Shown one piece after another: positions 46,064 through 57,653 of a DNA stretch of 64,000 nt. Below the pieces are notes generated by a model, which did not search any database, was not told the DNA's origin, and saw only the letters and a program-made list of their open reading frames with translations. Positions within the stretch are counted from its first letter, which is position 1; each line of letters begins with the position of its first letter. The position numbers and the translations under genes are program-made. Source of the stretch: Humulus lupulus (Eukaryota; Streptophyta; Magnoliopsida; Rosales; Cannabaceae); contig NC_084796.1 of assembly GCF_963169125.1 (NCBI RefSeq), positions 83,039,888-83,103,887 on the forward strand. Direction: 5' to 3'.

Positions 46064-46127
46064 AATGGTTCATTCGCATTAATAACTCCTTGATACACAT
46101 GCTCAAGCTCTGAATCTAACCGCCAAT

Positions 46128-46193
46128 GTAAGTTTTTAAGTTATATTTATTATGTCTATGTGTTTAGCTAACGTTTTAGCCTTATGTTTTCAG
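46128..46193 (+). other. Possible leader intron of element B
   Basis: Starts GTAAGTTTTT and ends TATGTTTTCAG, 66 bp, T-rich. This is a near-ideal plant donor and acceptor pair lying between the PBS and the extra ORF, whose ATG is seven bases beyond. Very short for a plant intron but possible. Confidence 0.4.
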
Positions 46194-46199
46194 TTAAGA

Positions 46200-46667
46200 A
46201 TGAATGGAACATTAACTTATGAGGATATCCGAGCCATTAAGGCATTGAAAATAATTAGAGAGCCAAGAAACCCCGTAGGAGTGCTAGAAAAAATCACTTG
46301 AAGATTACTTTTATTCCACAGGGAGATAGGTCACCTCCAAGAAACTAAGCAAATCATGATGAGAGCTATGGAGCAATATGTTTTAGTGATTAGACTTTTT
46401 GAAGATTATCCTACTGTAATTGCAGCCTTAGATGACATATGGGAGACGATAGATGATGAAGAAGAATTACCGGTAGCTATGAGATATTACTTCCTCATAC
46501 TTAGGTTCAACTCTAAGATGGAGTTCCAATTCACAAATGAGCAAAAACATAGAATTTTTACGAATCCTCCTCGAGGGCATTTTGAGGCTCAAGATAATGA
46601 TGACTATGAAGAAATAGACGATGATATGTTAGATGAAGGATCAGATGTAGAATATCTCGATTTTTAG
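46200..46667 (+). pseudogene. Extra ORF upstream of gag in element B
   Basis: From ATG 46200 (MNGTLTYEDIRAIKALKI) the frame runs about 155 codons to TAG at 46665-46667, with one internal TGA near 46300. The open main part starts 46356 (MMRAMEQYVLVIRLFEDYP) and ends in a strongly acidic tail (DNDDYEEIDDDMLDEGSD). It is separate from gag by about 520 bp. No family is recognised. Extra ORFs before gag are known in some plant Gypsy lineages (for example Ogre) but this one is not matched to any. Its near-openness suggests past selection. Confidence 0.5.
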
Positions 46668-47191
46668 AATATAGTAGTTTCTTTTTTATTTTATTTATTA
46701 TTTGTTTTCTTTTATGATTGTACTTAGTGAAAATTATTTTTCCAAATAAATATCAATGTTATTTTGATGACATGTATGAGTTTGATTTTTCTTTTGCAAT
46801 CATAATAAATAATGACTATATTCAGTGAGGGTGGATACAAGTCAATGGACCGGGTTCCATATTGAGAGTTAGGGGGCCATAGAAGTGGGAACGATTTTAC
46901 TGATCCCATCCCTCCCTCAATATGGTTAACTTTGGAACAACGACAAGTTTTGAGCTTGAGAATTTAGTCATATAGGATGATTAGAAACAGACTTTGAAAA
47001 TAATAAATATGGCTTATTTTTTATAGTATAGAAACACACTCTAATGATAAAAGAAGGCTTAAATAATTCTTTTCATAAGAAATCATAAATTAATAGGTCT
47101 GAGTTATGTTTGCTTAGATTAAGTTTTTGCCTTAGAGCCTATTAGGGTAAGTTCTAACATGTTTTTCTCAACTGTTAGAACTCTGCTAAAG
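46668..47191. other. Spacer between extra ORF and gag
   Basis: AT-rich, about 520 bp, no coding motif on the plus strand. The minus ORF 46724-46909 is not supported. Confidence 0.5.
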
Positions 47192-48360
47192 ATGTCACTC
47201 AGAAGGTCTACTCGCACCAATGCCAATGCCTCCAACGCTTCTCCTGAGAGCAATGAAGCCCCTCCAGTTTGCAGAAGGGGAGTGCATGCTACTGCCAACC
47301 GCAATGCGCCGCTGCCGCCACCGATTGACAACACTGCGGAAATTTCCAGACTACGACAACAAGTTCAGGAATTATGGCAGTCACAACGACAATAGGCTTA
47401 GCCTCAGACTTAGCCTCCGCCTCTGCCGCAACCATAGCCACAGCAAATGGCTCCAGCACCCCAACAAGTTGGTCCATATGGAGGATAACCAATGGAAAAC
47501 TATGCGCCATACCCAACTCAGCACATGGAGCCAATTTATGAGCGGTTTCATAAGCAACACGCTCTGAACTTTGAAGGGACAATAGACCCCTTCGAGGTGG
47601 AAGAATGGCTCAGGAATGTGGAGTCGATCCTAGCGCACATGAATCTCGGCAACGCGGACCGCATATCCTACATTTTTTCTCTACTCAAGAAAGATGCTAG
47701 AATATGGTGGGACTTAGTTCAGCAGACTCACGATGTCGCCACAATGAATTAGATCAGATTTGTGGAGCTATTCCACAAGAAGTACTATAATTCGACAGTC
47801 ATTGCTTCAAGGGTCGAGGAGTTCGCTGATCTAAAGCAAGGGAGTTTATCAATAGCAGAGTATGCTCGGAAGTTTGACCGATTAGCCAAGTTTGCACCAG
47901 AAATGGTTCCAATTGACTTTCTAAGGGTGACAAAGTTCAATAGAGGACTTCGACCCAAGATTGAGCTAGGGGTTAAGCTAGCAAACCCGGGGAATACTAC
48001 CTATGTCGATGTTCTAGAAACGACAATAGAAGTAGAAAAGCTTCAGGAAAATGTTAGTAAAGAGGAGGCCAATAAACCTGAGCCTAAACAGCCAAGTACA
48101 CCTCAGAATGGTCGGAACAGCCATAACAGCAACATCAATCAGTCAAATAGCAATAACGGTCAGAAAAGAAGGCATCTTGACAATAAGCAGTCCGACATCG
48201 ATAAAAGGGCACAGGCGAACAATGGAGGTAATAGGCCGGGTTATGTAGAATATCAGCAATGTACTAAGTGCCAAAAGAAACATCCTGGTGAATGTTGGGC
48301 AAACACCAAGGGATGCTACAATTGGGGTCAGGAAGGACACCGGAAGAGAGAATGTCCCCA
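47192..48360 (+). pseudogene. Element B gag (broken)
   Basis: The start at 47192 (MSLRRSTRTNANASNASPES) follows the family's basic head. The frame ends at TAG 47393-47395; after a shift it resumes (47492-47752: NFEGTIDPFEVEEWLRNVES, KKDARIWWDLVQQT). A TAG at 47750-47752 stands where Trp is usual. From 47762 the capsid continues (SIAEYARKFDRLAKFAPEMV) into an Asn/Lys-rich linker and the zinc knuckle at residues 185-198 of that frame (CYNWGQEGHRKREC), whose second Cys is Trp. Confidence 0.9.
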
Positions 48361-49072
48361 GCTCAAGCTAGGGGGGAAAGGGGAAGACAAGATGGTTCCT
48401 GCCAGGGTATTTGCCTTAACCCAAGGAGAAGCTGATGCTAGCAATAAAGTGGTCACAGGTCAGATTTCTATCCTCAATAATGTATATTCTGTATTATTCA
48501 ATTCGGGAGCTACTCATTCGTATATCTTGTTAGGAATGATAGAAAAACTAGACAAACCTTGTGAAAGATTTAGAACTAGGTTTGTAACAGAGTTGCCTTC
48601 AGGCAAAGTAGTTATATCATCACAGATAGTACGAGGAGTACCGATCAAGATTGAGGACGTAGAACTACAAGGAGACCTGATAGAACTAGAGATCAAAGAC
48701 ATCGATGTGATACTAGGTATGGACTGGCCAGGAAGGCATGGCGCAACCATCGAATGCAAATGCAAGAAAGTGACGTTCGAGACTCCTGACAGCCAGAGAT
48801 TATGCTTCATTGGTCAAGTTTCAGGATTACACAAACCGCTTATATCATCTCTCAAATCTCAGAGGATGATAGAAAAAGGATGTCAAGCATTCTTAGCCAG
48901 TATCATAGATGTGGTAAAGGAAACACCACTTAAGGTTAGAGACGTCTGCATCGTAAAAGAATTCCCAGAAGTATTTCTCGATGACTTACCAGGGTTGCCG
49001 CCGACTGGGGAAATTGACTTCACAATCAAATTAGAGCCAGGTACTGAGCCTATCTCCAAGGCACCATACTAA
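48361..49072 (+). pseudogene. Element B aspartic protease (active-site Asp lost)
   Basis: In frame with the zinc knuckle. The retropepsin site reads SVLFNSGATHSYI, where the family has D-S-G: the catalytic Asp is Asn (residue 247; AAT). IDVILGMDWPGRHGATIECK and FPEVFLDDLPGLPPTGEIDF follow. The frame ends at TAA 49070-49072 after SKAPY, one codon from where element A also has a stop (after RTPY). Confidence 0.9.
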
Positions 49073-49935
49073 ATGGCACCTACCGAACTCAAGGAATTAA
49101 AGACATAGCTACAAGAACTCCTAGAATTGGGTTTCATTACACTGAGCCATTCGCCATGGGGAGCATCGGTTCTATTTTTGAAGAAAAAGGACGGAAGCAT
49201 GCGGATGGGCATAGATTACCGCAAGCTGAATAAGATGACGATTAAGAATAAGTACCCGCTACCCTGGATTGATGACTTGTTTGATCAACTCCGAGGAGCG
49301 ACCGTGTTCTCAGAGATCAATTTACGGTCTGGGTATCATCAGCTCAAGGTACGGAAAGAAGATATCCCCAAGACAGCTTTTAGAACTCGTTATGGGCATT
49401 ACGAGTTTTTAGTTATGTCTTTCGGTCTTACCAACGCTCCAGCTGCGTTTATGGATTTAATGAATAGGGTCTTTAAGGACTACTTGGATAAATTTTTCGT
49501 AGTGTTCATCGACGACATCTTGGTATACTCAAAGGACGAAGTCGAGCAAGGAAAACATTTAAGGTTGATCTTGTTGCGACTAAAGGAGCATAAAATTTAC
49601 ACCAAGTTCAAGAAGTGTGAATTTTAGCTTTCGCAAGTAGAATTCCTCGGTCACATTGTATCCAAGGACGGAGTTGTAGTAGACCCATCTAAGGTAGAGG
49701 CTGTGAAGGATTGGCCAAGACCAAAGAACGCATCAGAGGTAAGAAGCTTTTTGGGATTAGCAAGTTATTATTAGAGGTTTGTAGAGAGCTTTTCTATGAT
49801 AGCCACTCCGCTCACCAACCCGACCCGAAAGCATCAAAGGTTCAACAGGACTGATAAGTGTGAAGAGAGCTTCCAGTTGCTTAAAGCTAAGTTGTGCTCA
49901 ACACCAGCACTTTGTGTACCGACACCCAGCAACAA
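49073..49935 (+). pseudogene. Element B reverse transcriptase (catalytic Asp lost)
   Basis: Motifs: [55 protein letters not shown] and [14 protein letters not shown]. The second and third catalytic Asps (D129, D130) remain, but the motif A Asp is Asn (residue 65, FSEIN for FSKID). Stops: TAG near 49107, TAG at 49625-49627 (Trp site) and TAG near 49771. Confidence 0.92.
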
Positions 49936-50335
49936 GTTTTTAGTCTACTGCGATGCGTCGAATCAAGGGTTGGGTTGTGTGCTGATGCAAAATGACAAGG
50001 TGATAGCCTACGCCTCAAGCCAACTGAAGGAGTAGGAGGAACACTATCCAACACATGATTTTGAGTTGTCAGCGGTGGTCTTTGCGCTAAAAATCTGGCG
50101 CCATTATCTTTACGGAGAACGCTGTGAGATTTATACGGACCACAAAAGCTTATAGTATTTCTTCACTCAGAAGGAGCTCAACATGAGGCAGCGCAGGTGG
50201 TTAGAATTAGTGAAGGATTATGATTGCGAAATTCTATACCACCTGGGAAAGGCAAACGTAGTTCCTGATGCGCTAAGTAGGAAGAGTTATGGAAGTCTAG
50301 CAGCACTAGTCGGAATAGAAAAGTAGCTACAGCAG
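49936..50335 (+). pseudogene. Element B RNase H (broken)
   Basis: [20 protein letters not shown] opens the domain. [39 protein letters not shown] and [13 protein letters not shown] follow. Stops occur at 50033-50035 (after QLKE, Tyr site), near 50153 (after HKSL, Lys site) and near 50323. Catalytic Asp in YCDAS and YTDH are present. Confidence 0.9.
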
Positions 50336-51592
50336 GAGTTGATCAGTGCTGGAATAGAAGTATTCATCGGTAAGCTGGCTAACTTGTCTATCCAGTCAAG
50401 CCTGTTAGAAGAAATACGGATTGGACAAGGGCATGATGACACATTAGTAGCACATATGGATGCAGTTAAAGAAGGCAAGGTAACATATTTCTCAGTATCA
50501 GGTCAGGGGTTATTGAGATATAAGGATCAGGTATGCATGCCCAATGATAAAGGGATTAAGATGAAGATCCTAGAAGAAGCGCACAGTACCCCATACTCAG
50601 TTCACCCTGGGTCGACCAAGATGACTCATGACATTAAGGCAATATATTGGTGGCCAGGAATGAAGAAAGATATAGCAGAATTTGTGTCTAAATGTTTAGT
50701 ATGCCAGCAACTGAAAACGGAACACCAGCGCCCTGCAGGCTTATTGATACCACTTAGCATTCCAGAATGGAAATGGGACGACATAGTAATGGATTTTGTG
50801 ACAGGTTTGCCACGAATAAGTACGCAACATAATTCGATTTGGGTAGTAGTAGATAGACTGACCAAGTCAGCCCATTTCCTGCCTGTCAAAACTACGTATA
50901 CCGCAGATGATGTTTATGTCCGAGAAATAGTACGACTGCATTTAATCCCTAAGACAATAGTATCTGATAGAGGATCGGTGTGTACATCCAGATTTTGGGG
51001 AAGTTTGCAGCAAGCTATGGGTACCAAGTTAAGTCTGATTACAGCATTTCATCCTCAGACAGACGGTCAGTCTGAGCGTACCATACATATTTTAGAAGAT
51101 ATGTTGCGCACTTGTGTACTTGATTTTGGAAGATCATGGAATAAGTACTTACCGTTGATAGAATTCTCCTACAACAATAGCTACTAGTCAACAATCGGGA
51201 TGGCACCTTATGAGTTACTTTATGGAAGAAGATGTCGATCGTCGTTACATTGGGATGAGGTGGGAGAAAGGCAACTTCTTGGTCCCGAAGCTGTTAGAAA
51301 AGCTCAGGAAGCAGTAACGCTGATTAGAAATCATATGCTCGCTGCTCAAAGCCTTCTGAAAAACTATGTGGTTGCTGAGCGGTGTGATGTGGAATTCAAA
51401 GTCGGAGATCAAGTCTTCCTAAGGATATCTCCTATGAAAGGTGTAAAGCGGTTTGAGAAGAAAGGCAAGCTTAGTCCCCGGTTTATAGGTCCTTTCGAGA
51501 TATTGGACAAAGTGGGAACAATTGCATATAGATTAGCCCTACCGCCAGCTCTAGCAGATAGCCACAATATGTTCCACATCTCGATGCTATGA
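50336..51592 (+). pseudogene. Element B integrase
   Basis: The 282-codon open frame (50339-51187) has the HHCC zinc site (H82, H89, C119, C122), and the DDE core with D152 (MDFVTGLPRI), D210 (VSDRGSVCTS) and E246 (TDGQSERTI); D210 to E246 keeps the D(35)E spacing. A few residues are missing in the TYTADDVYV stretch. A TAG at 51185-51187 after NNSY (Gln site) splits off the C-terminal part (51200-51592: [40 protein letters not shown]), which ends at TGA. Confidence 0.92.
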
Positions 51593-51823
51593 AAGTATGT
51601 GTCAGACCCATCTCACGTCCTCAAGTACGATACGATATAACTCCAGAAAGACTTGAGCTACGAGGAACGACCAGTTAGCATCCTAGACAGAGGGATGAAG
51701 GAGTTACAGTCCAAGAGTTTTCTGATAGTCAAAGTCCTATGGAGTAATAGTTCTGAACGGGAGGCAACGTGGGAGTTGGAGGAGGACATGTTATCCCGAT
51801 ATCCAGAATTGTTTGGTAAGTAA
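51593..51823 (+). pseudogene. Element B chromodomain-like tail
   Basis: KYVSDPSHVLKYDTI then [43 protein letters not shown] and MLSRYPELFGK, ending TAA at 51821-51823. The W-x-N...EATWE block is the chromodomain-like signature shared with element A. One internal stop lies near 51638. Confidence 0.85.
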
Positions 51824-51846
51824 ATTTCGAGGACGAAATTCTTTTT

Positions 51847-51859
51847 AGTAGGGGAGAAT
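51847..51859 (+). other. Element B polypurine tract
   Basis: AGTAGGGGAGAAT directly before the 3' LTR start TGTAGAG. It corresponds to the tract of element A at 4466-4480. Confidence 0.82.
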
Positions 51860-51893
51860 TGTAGAGTCATAGAACTTTACTTAGCTAGTTAGA

Positions 51894-51894
<1 letters not shown>

Positions 51895-51941
<47 letters not shown>

Positions 51942-51947
51942 TAGTAG
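51895..51947. repeat. TAG trinucleotide microsatellite
   Basis: About 17 TAG units near the start of the 3' LTR, with one TGG interruption. The 5' LTR has a shorter interrupted run at 44064-44092, and the solo LTR has only traces, so the run expanded within the family. Confidence 0.92.
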
Positions 51948-53290
51948 CCAGTAGTTGTTATAGTATGTTTATTACTGTGGATTTTGGTTCAAGCCGGGAC
52001 TTAGTTGAACACTCATAGCAACACATATATATTTTATAAGTTTAACCTATAGTTTAAGAATATTAATTATAACATAAGGTTTAATTAATATAGTTAATTA
52101 TAAAGATGTCATTCATTATACTATAAGGTTTAGTTAGAATTAATAAGATCACGACACTTGTCGTGTGCAGGTTTATTTAAGGATTTAACTATAGTTTAAA
52201 TAAAAGAAACTTCTAGAATACTATAGAACCTTCCAAGACCATTAAGAACATGACATTTGTCACAATCTTGTTTATTTGAGGATTTAAGCATTTTAAGTAG
52301 ATAATTCAATAATAGAAGTTTCTAGAAGCTCTAAACCCTTCCAGAACTTCCTGGAATCTCGTATTACTCAGTCAAACCTGATTAATCAATTCAATTATGC
52401 TAAAAATGTGCAATTACGTGTTTAATATATTCACGTAAGCCGATATATCGCAGCCTAGGAGACGATGTATCGCCACACGAGGAATACGAAAAACACGTTA
52501 ACTTCGCACAAATGAAGAGACGAGCACTCGGGTCATAAGCCCAGGCGATATATCACCTATGATGGGCGATATATCGGCCCTAGGGATATATTTTCAAATG
52601 TTTTTGAAACCGAGCTCAATTCATTCCTTAACCTCTTGACCAGCCTCTGAACATTTTGACCGAGTCTTAAGCCTATTTTGAAAGAATATTCAAATATTTT
52701 TGAATTAATACTCATTATTTTTATTCAAGCTAAAAGGAGGTAGTTCATTCTTTGAACTCTAGAAATAGGACCTAGTACCCAGCCGTTTCTCTCATTCTTC
52801 AAGCTGTGTTCAGAGCCTTCAAGCTGCTAGGGTTACTATAGAGTGATAAACACTTGGGTTAGAATAAAATCTTTATCATTTTAAGCTTTATAAACACTTG
52901 GGAAGTAAGATAAATAGTGTGTTTTTCTATATCAAGGTATAGTTCGGTTCTAGTACATCTAATGGTATTCCTAATCTTAAGTTCATTTCTGTATGTTTCT
53001 TTAGTTTCCTTTACTCAAATCCTAACTCGTTGTTTTCCATTCTTGGTTAGGTATTTAAGTTCATTGAACTTAAGATTTCTTTCAATAAGTTTCTTCTTGG
53101 TGATTTAGTTCATTTCTTTATCATCTCTTTCTTTAGAAATACTCACATTCTTATTGTTGGTTTTAGGAGTGTTCCAAATCCCATCCTTGTTCTCATATCC
53201 TGGTTTTGGTAAGGAAAATAGGATAGAATTATATATGTTTATATGATATGTTATGTTATGTTTACATTATGTATAGTATGTTTATAGACC

Positions 53291-53407
53291 TTGGGCATAT
53301 GACTTGTATTGCTAACAAGCCCAAGTAAATTATGGGCATATGACTTGCTTGGCTAGCAAGCTCCACCAATCTTTTGGGCAAATGAATTGTTTACTTAACA
53401 AGCCCCA
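53291..53407. repeat. Triple repeat in element B 3' LTR
   Basis: Units near 53291, 53332 and 53374 with 'gggcatatgacttg' and 'aagccc'. Same arrangement as at 45448 and 36872. Confidence 0.85.
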
Positions 53408-53893
53408 AGTAGTGTAATGGCCATTGTAGTATATGACATATGTTTATAGTATATGTCTATGATATGGTTTATGTATATGTTTTATGTTATTTGTAGATTT
53501 TCCTTGCTGGGCATTAGGCTCATTGCTTTGTTTTTATGCATGCAAGAAAATAGATATGGCGATAGAAGGATTCGTGGTAGCTTGGCTTGTGTATTGAGGA
53601 AGAATGGATTCGATGGACTGCGTGAACGATTCAAAGACGGCGTTATTTTTAGTGTTTTTATTATGTTTTTATGTATTTTCCGCATTTATCTTTGTAAACA
53701 ATTTCATTTAAGTTTAAAGTTATGTTTTATTTTTAAACAATGGGACCCCGTACCATTCATTTATGTATTTCAACATTTACTTTAGAGTTTTTAATAAAGT
53801 TGTGAATGTTTCTTTTGTATGTTTTCTCGAAAATAGTGTCTATGTATAGTAGTTTTAATGGTCCAAAGTCTTAGAATTAGTTGGGTTATTACA

Positions 53894-56800
53894 ACATAGC
53901 CCTAAACCAATTGTTGATTTGTTGAAGCTAGGAGAATCTATACAAAGTCAACAACACCAAAGGTAAAAACCTTAGACTTTAGCTTTGTCAAGTTGTTAAG
54001 GTTTGTTAAGTTCCTTCTTTTAGTTTCATTTATTGGCTTATATAAACTCAATGTTTGGTTTGTCGAGAGTGTAAACATGTAGATTAAAGGGTTGAGCAAC
54101 GTGTTAGAGGTCATCCAAAACCAACCAAGTAGTCTACAAGAGATATATGGTTACCTTCACTATGTTTATGTTTGAATTTTTAATAATCTGCCTTGTTTGT
54201 GTAATTTGATTTGTTTAAATTCATTATCAATACCGTAATAATATTTCAATATTGGCAGATCATTCATACATGGATGTTTGGATGGTTCTTTAGTGATGGA
54301 ACCCAACATTCCATAAGCATTTTGAAATTTCCATGTTATGACTTTTACTAAATTGTTGTGCAGTCTGGAAAAAATGACATTAAAAAACTATACAAACGTC
54401 GACTTTGGATAGCGAGTTCCATAGGCAAATTAATGTATTTTTTCCTGATTTTTGATATGAACACTCTTTTGATATTGGTAATATAATTGGTAAAGTTTTA
54501 AAGAGAAATATTAAAAGGGCTAAGAGATATATTTTACAAAATTAGGCAAGAAAATATGGAATTTTAAAATAGCTTTTTAAAAGCCATGTTTGGGAACACT
54601 TTTCACAAAGTAAAAATTATCCAAATGACTTAATTTTTCGATTGTGAAATTTTTACATGTCCTAGTATTCGACTCAGAAATTTCAGACCTAAATAATGAG
54701 TCAATTGAATTTTATAAATATTAAAATTTGAAGAAAAAAATTGACTTTTTTTGTGGACAATTTAAAAGGGGGACATTTGAAAATAGTTTTTCACCAAGTA
54801 AATATTGTAATTTTTGTATGAAATTTAACAAGGAACTTCTTGGAGTAGCCAAATTTGATTCTATAAACTTTGAGAATTTTTAGAGTATTGTTTTTAAAAA
54901 TAAAAATAACAAAGTTTACTTTTAGCACACTAAATAATTATTAAGGATAATTTGTATACTAGAAGATTAATAATTTTAATATTTAATGGAATTTTTGTTT
55001 AAGAAATTACAACGGGTCGAAAACCCTAAATTTTAAAGAAATGGAATAATCTATCTTTTCTAAATTAAATCAACTTTCTCTTAATTTTTCTTAAAAAACA
55101 TTAAATTTTATCATTATCTTTATGAAGTGTTACTTTATATTAGAATAACTCCCATAAAGTCATAAAAAATTTAAGCCTAAACTTGGGATCAGTTATAAAT
55201 AGTAATAAACCCCACATTGTAATAAGTTATAATATTTATTGATTCCGTCTTTCAAAAATATGCCTCCACACAGTAATAATTGTGTTAATATTAAAGATAT
55301 TTATGTATATACTATCTTATACTTAATAAAAATTTATGATAAAATTAATTATCAATTTAGTCTTGTAAAATAACTTTGTATATTTCCAACCTTATATAGA
55401 TATATACATTGTTGCTATACCTTTGTGTTGTTTTCGTTCATCAATGTTTGTATATTGAATTTGACATGTTTCATCAATTAAATTAACCTTATTTAGTAAA
55501 GTTTGAAACTTCAGTGATTTTACCAAAAAGTATTAGATTTTTGGTAACTTAATAAAGAAACGGTAAAATCAGTAAAGCTTGAAAGGTTCCAAAACTATAT
55601 TTTTCATGCTAGGTCCGATAGTGAACACGGAGTGGGAAATTTCATAAAAACCGGCTTTCATATAATTAGACCCGCTCGGGGGAATTTTTCTAAAAACCTT
55701 AAGTGTCATGCCACGGCTTAAAAAGTGTGAGGACGATAATAACTTTAGCGGGTATCCGATTGTGACCTCAATTTCCAAAGTAGAATAATAATCTGCTATA
55801 ATGCCATAATTAATCTGAGTACACAGTATGATAGCTACAGTGTTGGCTAACAAGACGAGATTCTCTATGGGAAGATTGCCCGTGCACAGTAGTTGACAAC
55901 TTTTAAGCCAGTCTATGATTTAATGTCTACAACATGAATTAACTAGTGTATTGCATTCTAGTAGTAGGGCTTATACACTATTTAGAGAGGGGGATCATTT
56001 AGAAACAATGACTAGGCGGGGCTTACACTCCACATGTGATTTAAAAGTGACGTTATGCACTTGTTTTCATATAGTTCAGACGATTTTTGCCTATTTAATC
56101 ACTATGTAGATGGTTTCAGCCTTTGATATTATTGTCTTATCTCATGAATATGTGAATTGTATCCACTTATTATTTTATTTTTTAGACGGTTTCTGCTTGT
56201 CTCATGAGTGCCTCAATGGTTTCCACCTGTTGATATATAGCACGAACGTTTTCTACCTATTCAATCATTATGTAGATGATTTCTGCCTTTGACATTATTG
56301 TTCTGGTTAGCTACCCTGACCAATGGTGAGGAGGTAAGTTGTTACCTATAAAACCTAAGAGTTTCAATGAGCCAGTGTGAATCCACCAACCCCATTCAAA
56401 TTAGTACAAATTTCCTAGGTGACCAATGTTTACCCTCAATAGGGATTCATGATTTAGATATTAGTGTAGAGAGTTGATTCTCCAGTGTGATTTGAGCTAT
56501 GATACAAAAGGATACTTTGGCTACTCCCGAATTGGCTTCAAGGGTCAGTTTTATTATTGGATGTCATTTCTGATTCCGCTCTAGTTTAGATTCTCTGCAG
56601 GTTTATGTTTATGGTTTTGCTAAAGGTGTTGTGATGCTGCTAGGAAGCTTAGTTATTCTTAAATTGTTTGATTAGGAAACTGATTTTTCTGGAACCCTAA
56701 GTGTGGTAATATATTTATTGTATGGAAAATGACTTAGTCATTAGTTCCTATTGTTGTTTTCTACTATGTGTTCCTAGATTAATTTCCTAAGCATTGACGC

Positions 56801-57077
56801 TTACCTAGTTGTTCAAGTTGTAGGTAAGGGCAAAGAAAAGATGGGGCATACTTGTGAAAGTGCCCCAACAATTGGGGAGTCTGCACTTTTGAAATGATAT
56901 TTTTGATTATGTTTAAACTATTTTTGCTATTACAATGATTTTAAGTGTTTAAATTAAATATTTTTAGTGTGTGCACACATTACGTTTAAAAGTTCTTTTT
57001 ATGGATTTTTGAGACCATTTTGATGGTAGAAATGGTTTAATTTCTGTAAAATTAGTTTTACTATTTTTGGGTCATTA
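53894..57077 (+). repeat. Right part of a long LTR
   Basis: No coding domain. The start reads like a leader ('agccctaaaccaattg', then 'accaaaggtaaaaacc'), the middle is AT-rich, and the end 'ttgtaggtaagggcaaagaa' then 'tttgggtcattaca' is the usual 3' end of Gypsy LTRs. The terminal TTACA at 57073-57077 is followed at once by Tat gag sequence. With 43521-44063 it would form an LTR of about 3.7 kb. No target-site duplication was found. Confidence 0.5.
56081..56306. repeat. 30-bp minisatellite
   Basis: The core 'yggtttctgcct' (variants) starts at 56081, 56111, 56187, 56217, 56247 and 56277: exact 30-bp steps apart from one 76-bp gap. Because 30 is a multiple of three it keeps a plus frame open (56110-56292) as ten-residue repeats (for example LDGFCLSHEC, LNGFHLLIYS), but there is no sign of a gene. 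Confidence 0.85.
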
Positions 57078-57653
57078 CACGATCATCACAAGAAGCACAA
57101 ACGCGGAGGTGAGTCTAGACCTACGCCATATACCTTCTATACAAATTGGACAGATATCAGGGAGTACATCATTCTCACAAACAAAAACAAGGTTCCATTA
57201 AAGAAACCCCCACCAATGAGGAATGATCAATCAAAGAGAGATCCCAGTAAGTATTTTCAATAAGACAAAGATATAGGTCATACAATTGTAGAGTGTACTC
57301 ACCTGAAGTTGAGATTGAAGAGTTCATATGTAGAGGGCACCTGGGCAGATATGTCAGAAGAGAGAACTACAGACAAGAGGATTGACCCTCCTCGCCACGA
57401 GCTCCAAAGAGACCCCCAGACTCCAAGGAGAGGTCAGAACTATATTTGGAGGTCCCAAGTTTGGAGGAGAGTCAAGAAAAAAAAAGGGATTGATACGCCC
57501 AGGAAGCCAAGCAAAGCCCGCCTCCTTGCACAATGATCTTACACTAGCGACACTCACAAAGTTTTAGAGGAGAAAATGACTCGATAACTTTCACGAAGGA
57601 AGACGCTAGACGATTCCACTTCCATCACAACTATCCTATGGTGCTGGCTATAG
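57078..57653 (+). pseudogene. Tat fragment: gag C-terminus and protease start
   Basis: Plus-strand text: PYTFYTNWTDIREYIILTNK, KDIGHTIVECTHLKLRLKSS (the Tat gag zinc-like motif), and the Arg/Pro-rich stretch 57309-57536 (ERTTDKRIDPPRHELQRDPQ). A stop precedes DKDIGHT and another ends the stretch at 57534-57536. It then reads towards the protease start and is cut by the LTR at 57654. Confidence 0.75.

Larger units (their letters stand above)
44064..53893 (+). mobile_element. Element B: Ty3/Gypsy Tekay-like retrotransposon
   Basis: Plus-strand order: 5' LTR (44064-46049, first ~35-50 bp missing), PBS, leader with intron-like segment, extra ORF, gag, protease, RT, RNase H, integrase, chromodomain-like tail, polypurine tract, 3' LTR (51860-53893). 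Stops number about a dozen, and catalytic residues of protease and RT are substituted. No full target-site duplication is seen; ACATA follows the 3' LTR, and only ACA remains before the truncated 5' LTR. Confidence 0.93.
51860..53893 (+). repeat. Element B 3' LTR
   Basis: 2,034 bp, starts TGTAGAGTCATAG and ends GTTGGGTTATTACA. Palindromes CGATATATCG at 52441 and 52567, variant at 52546. Triple repeat at 53291-53407. It pairs with 44064-46049. Confidence 0.94.

Noticed and set aside
56110..56292. Repeat protein gene
   Set aside because: The frame is open because the 30-bp repeat is a multiple of three; no start context, promoter or family.
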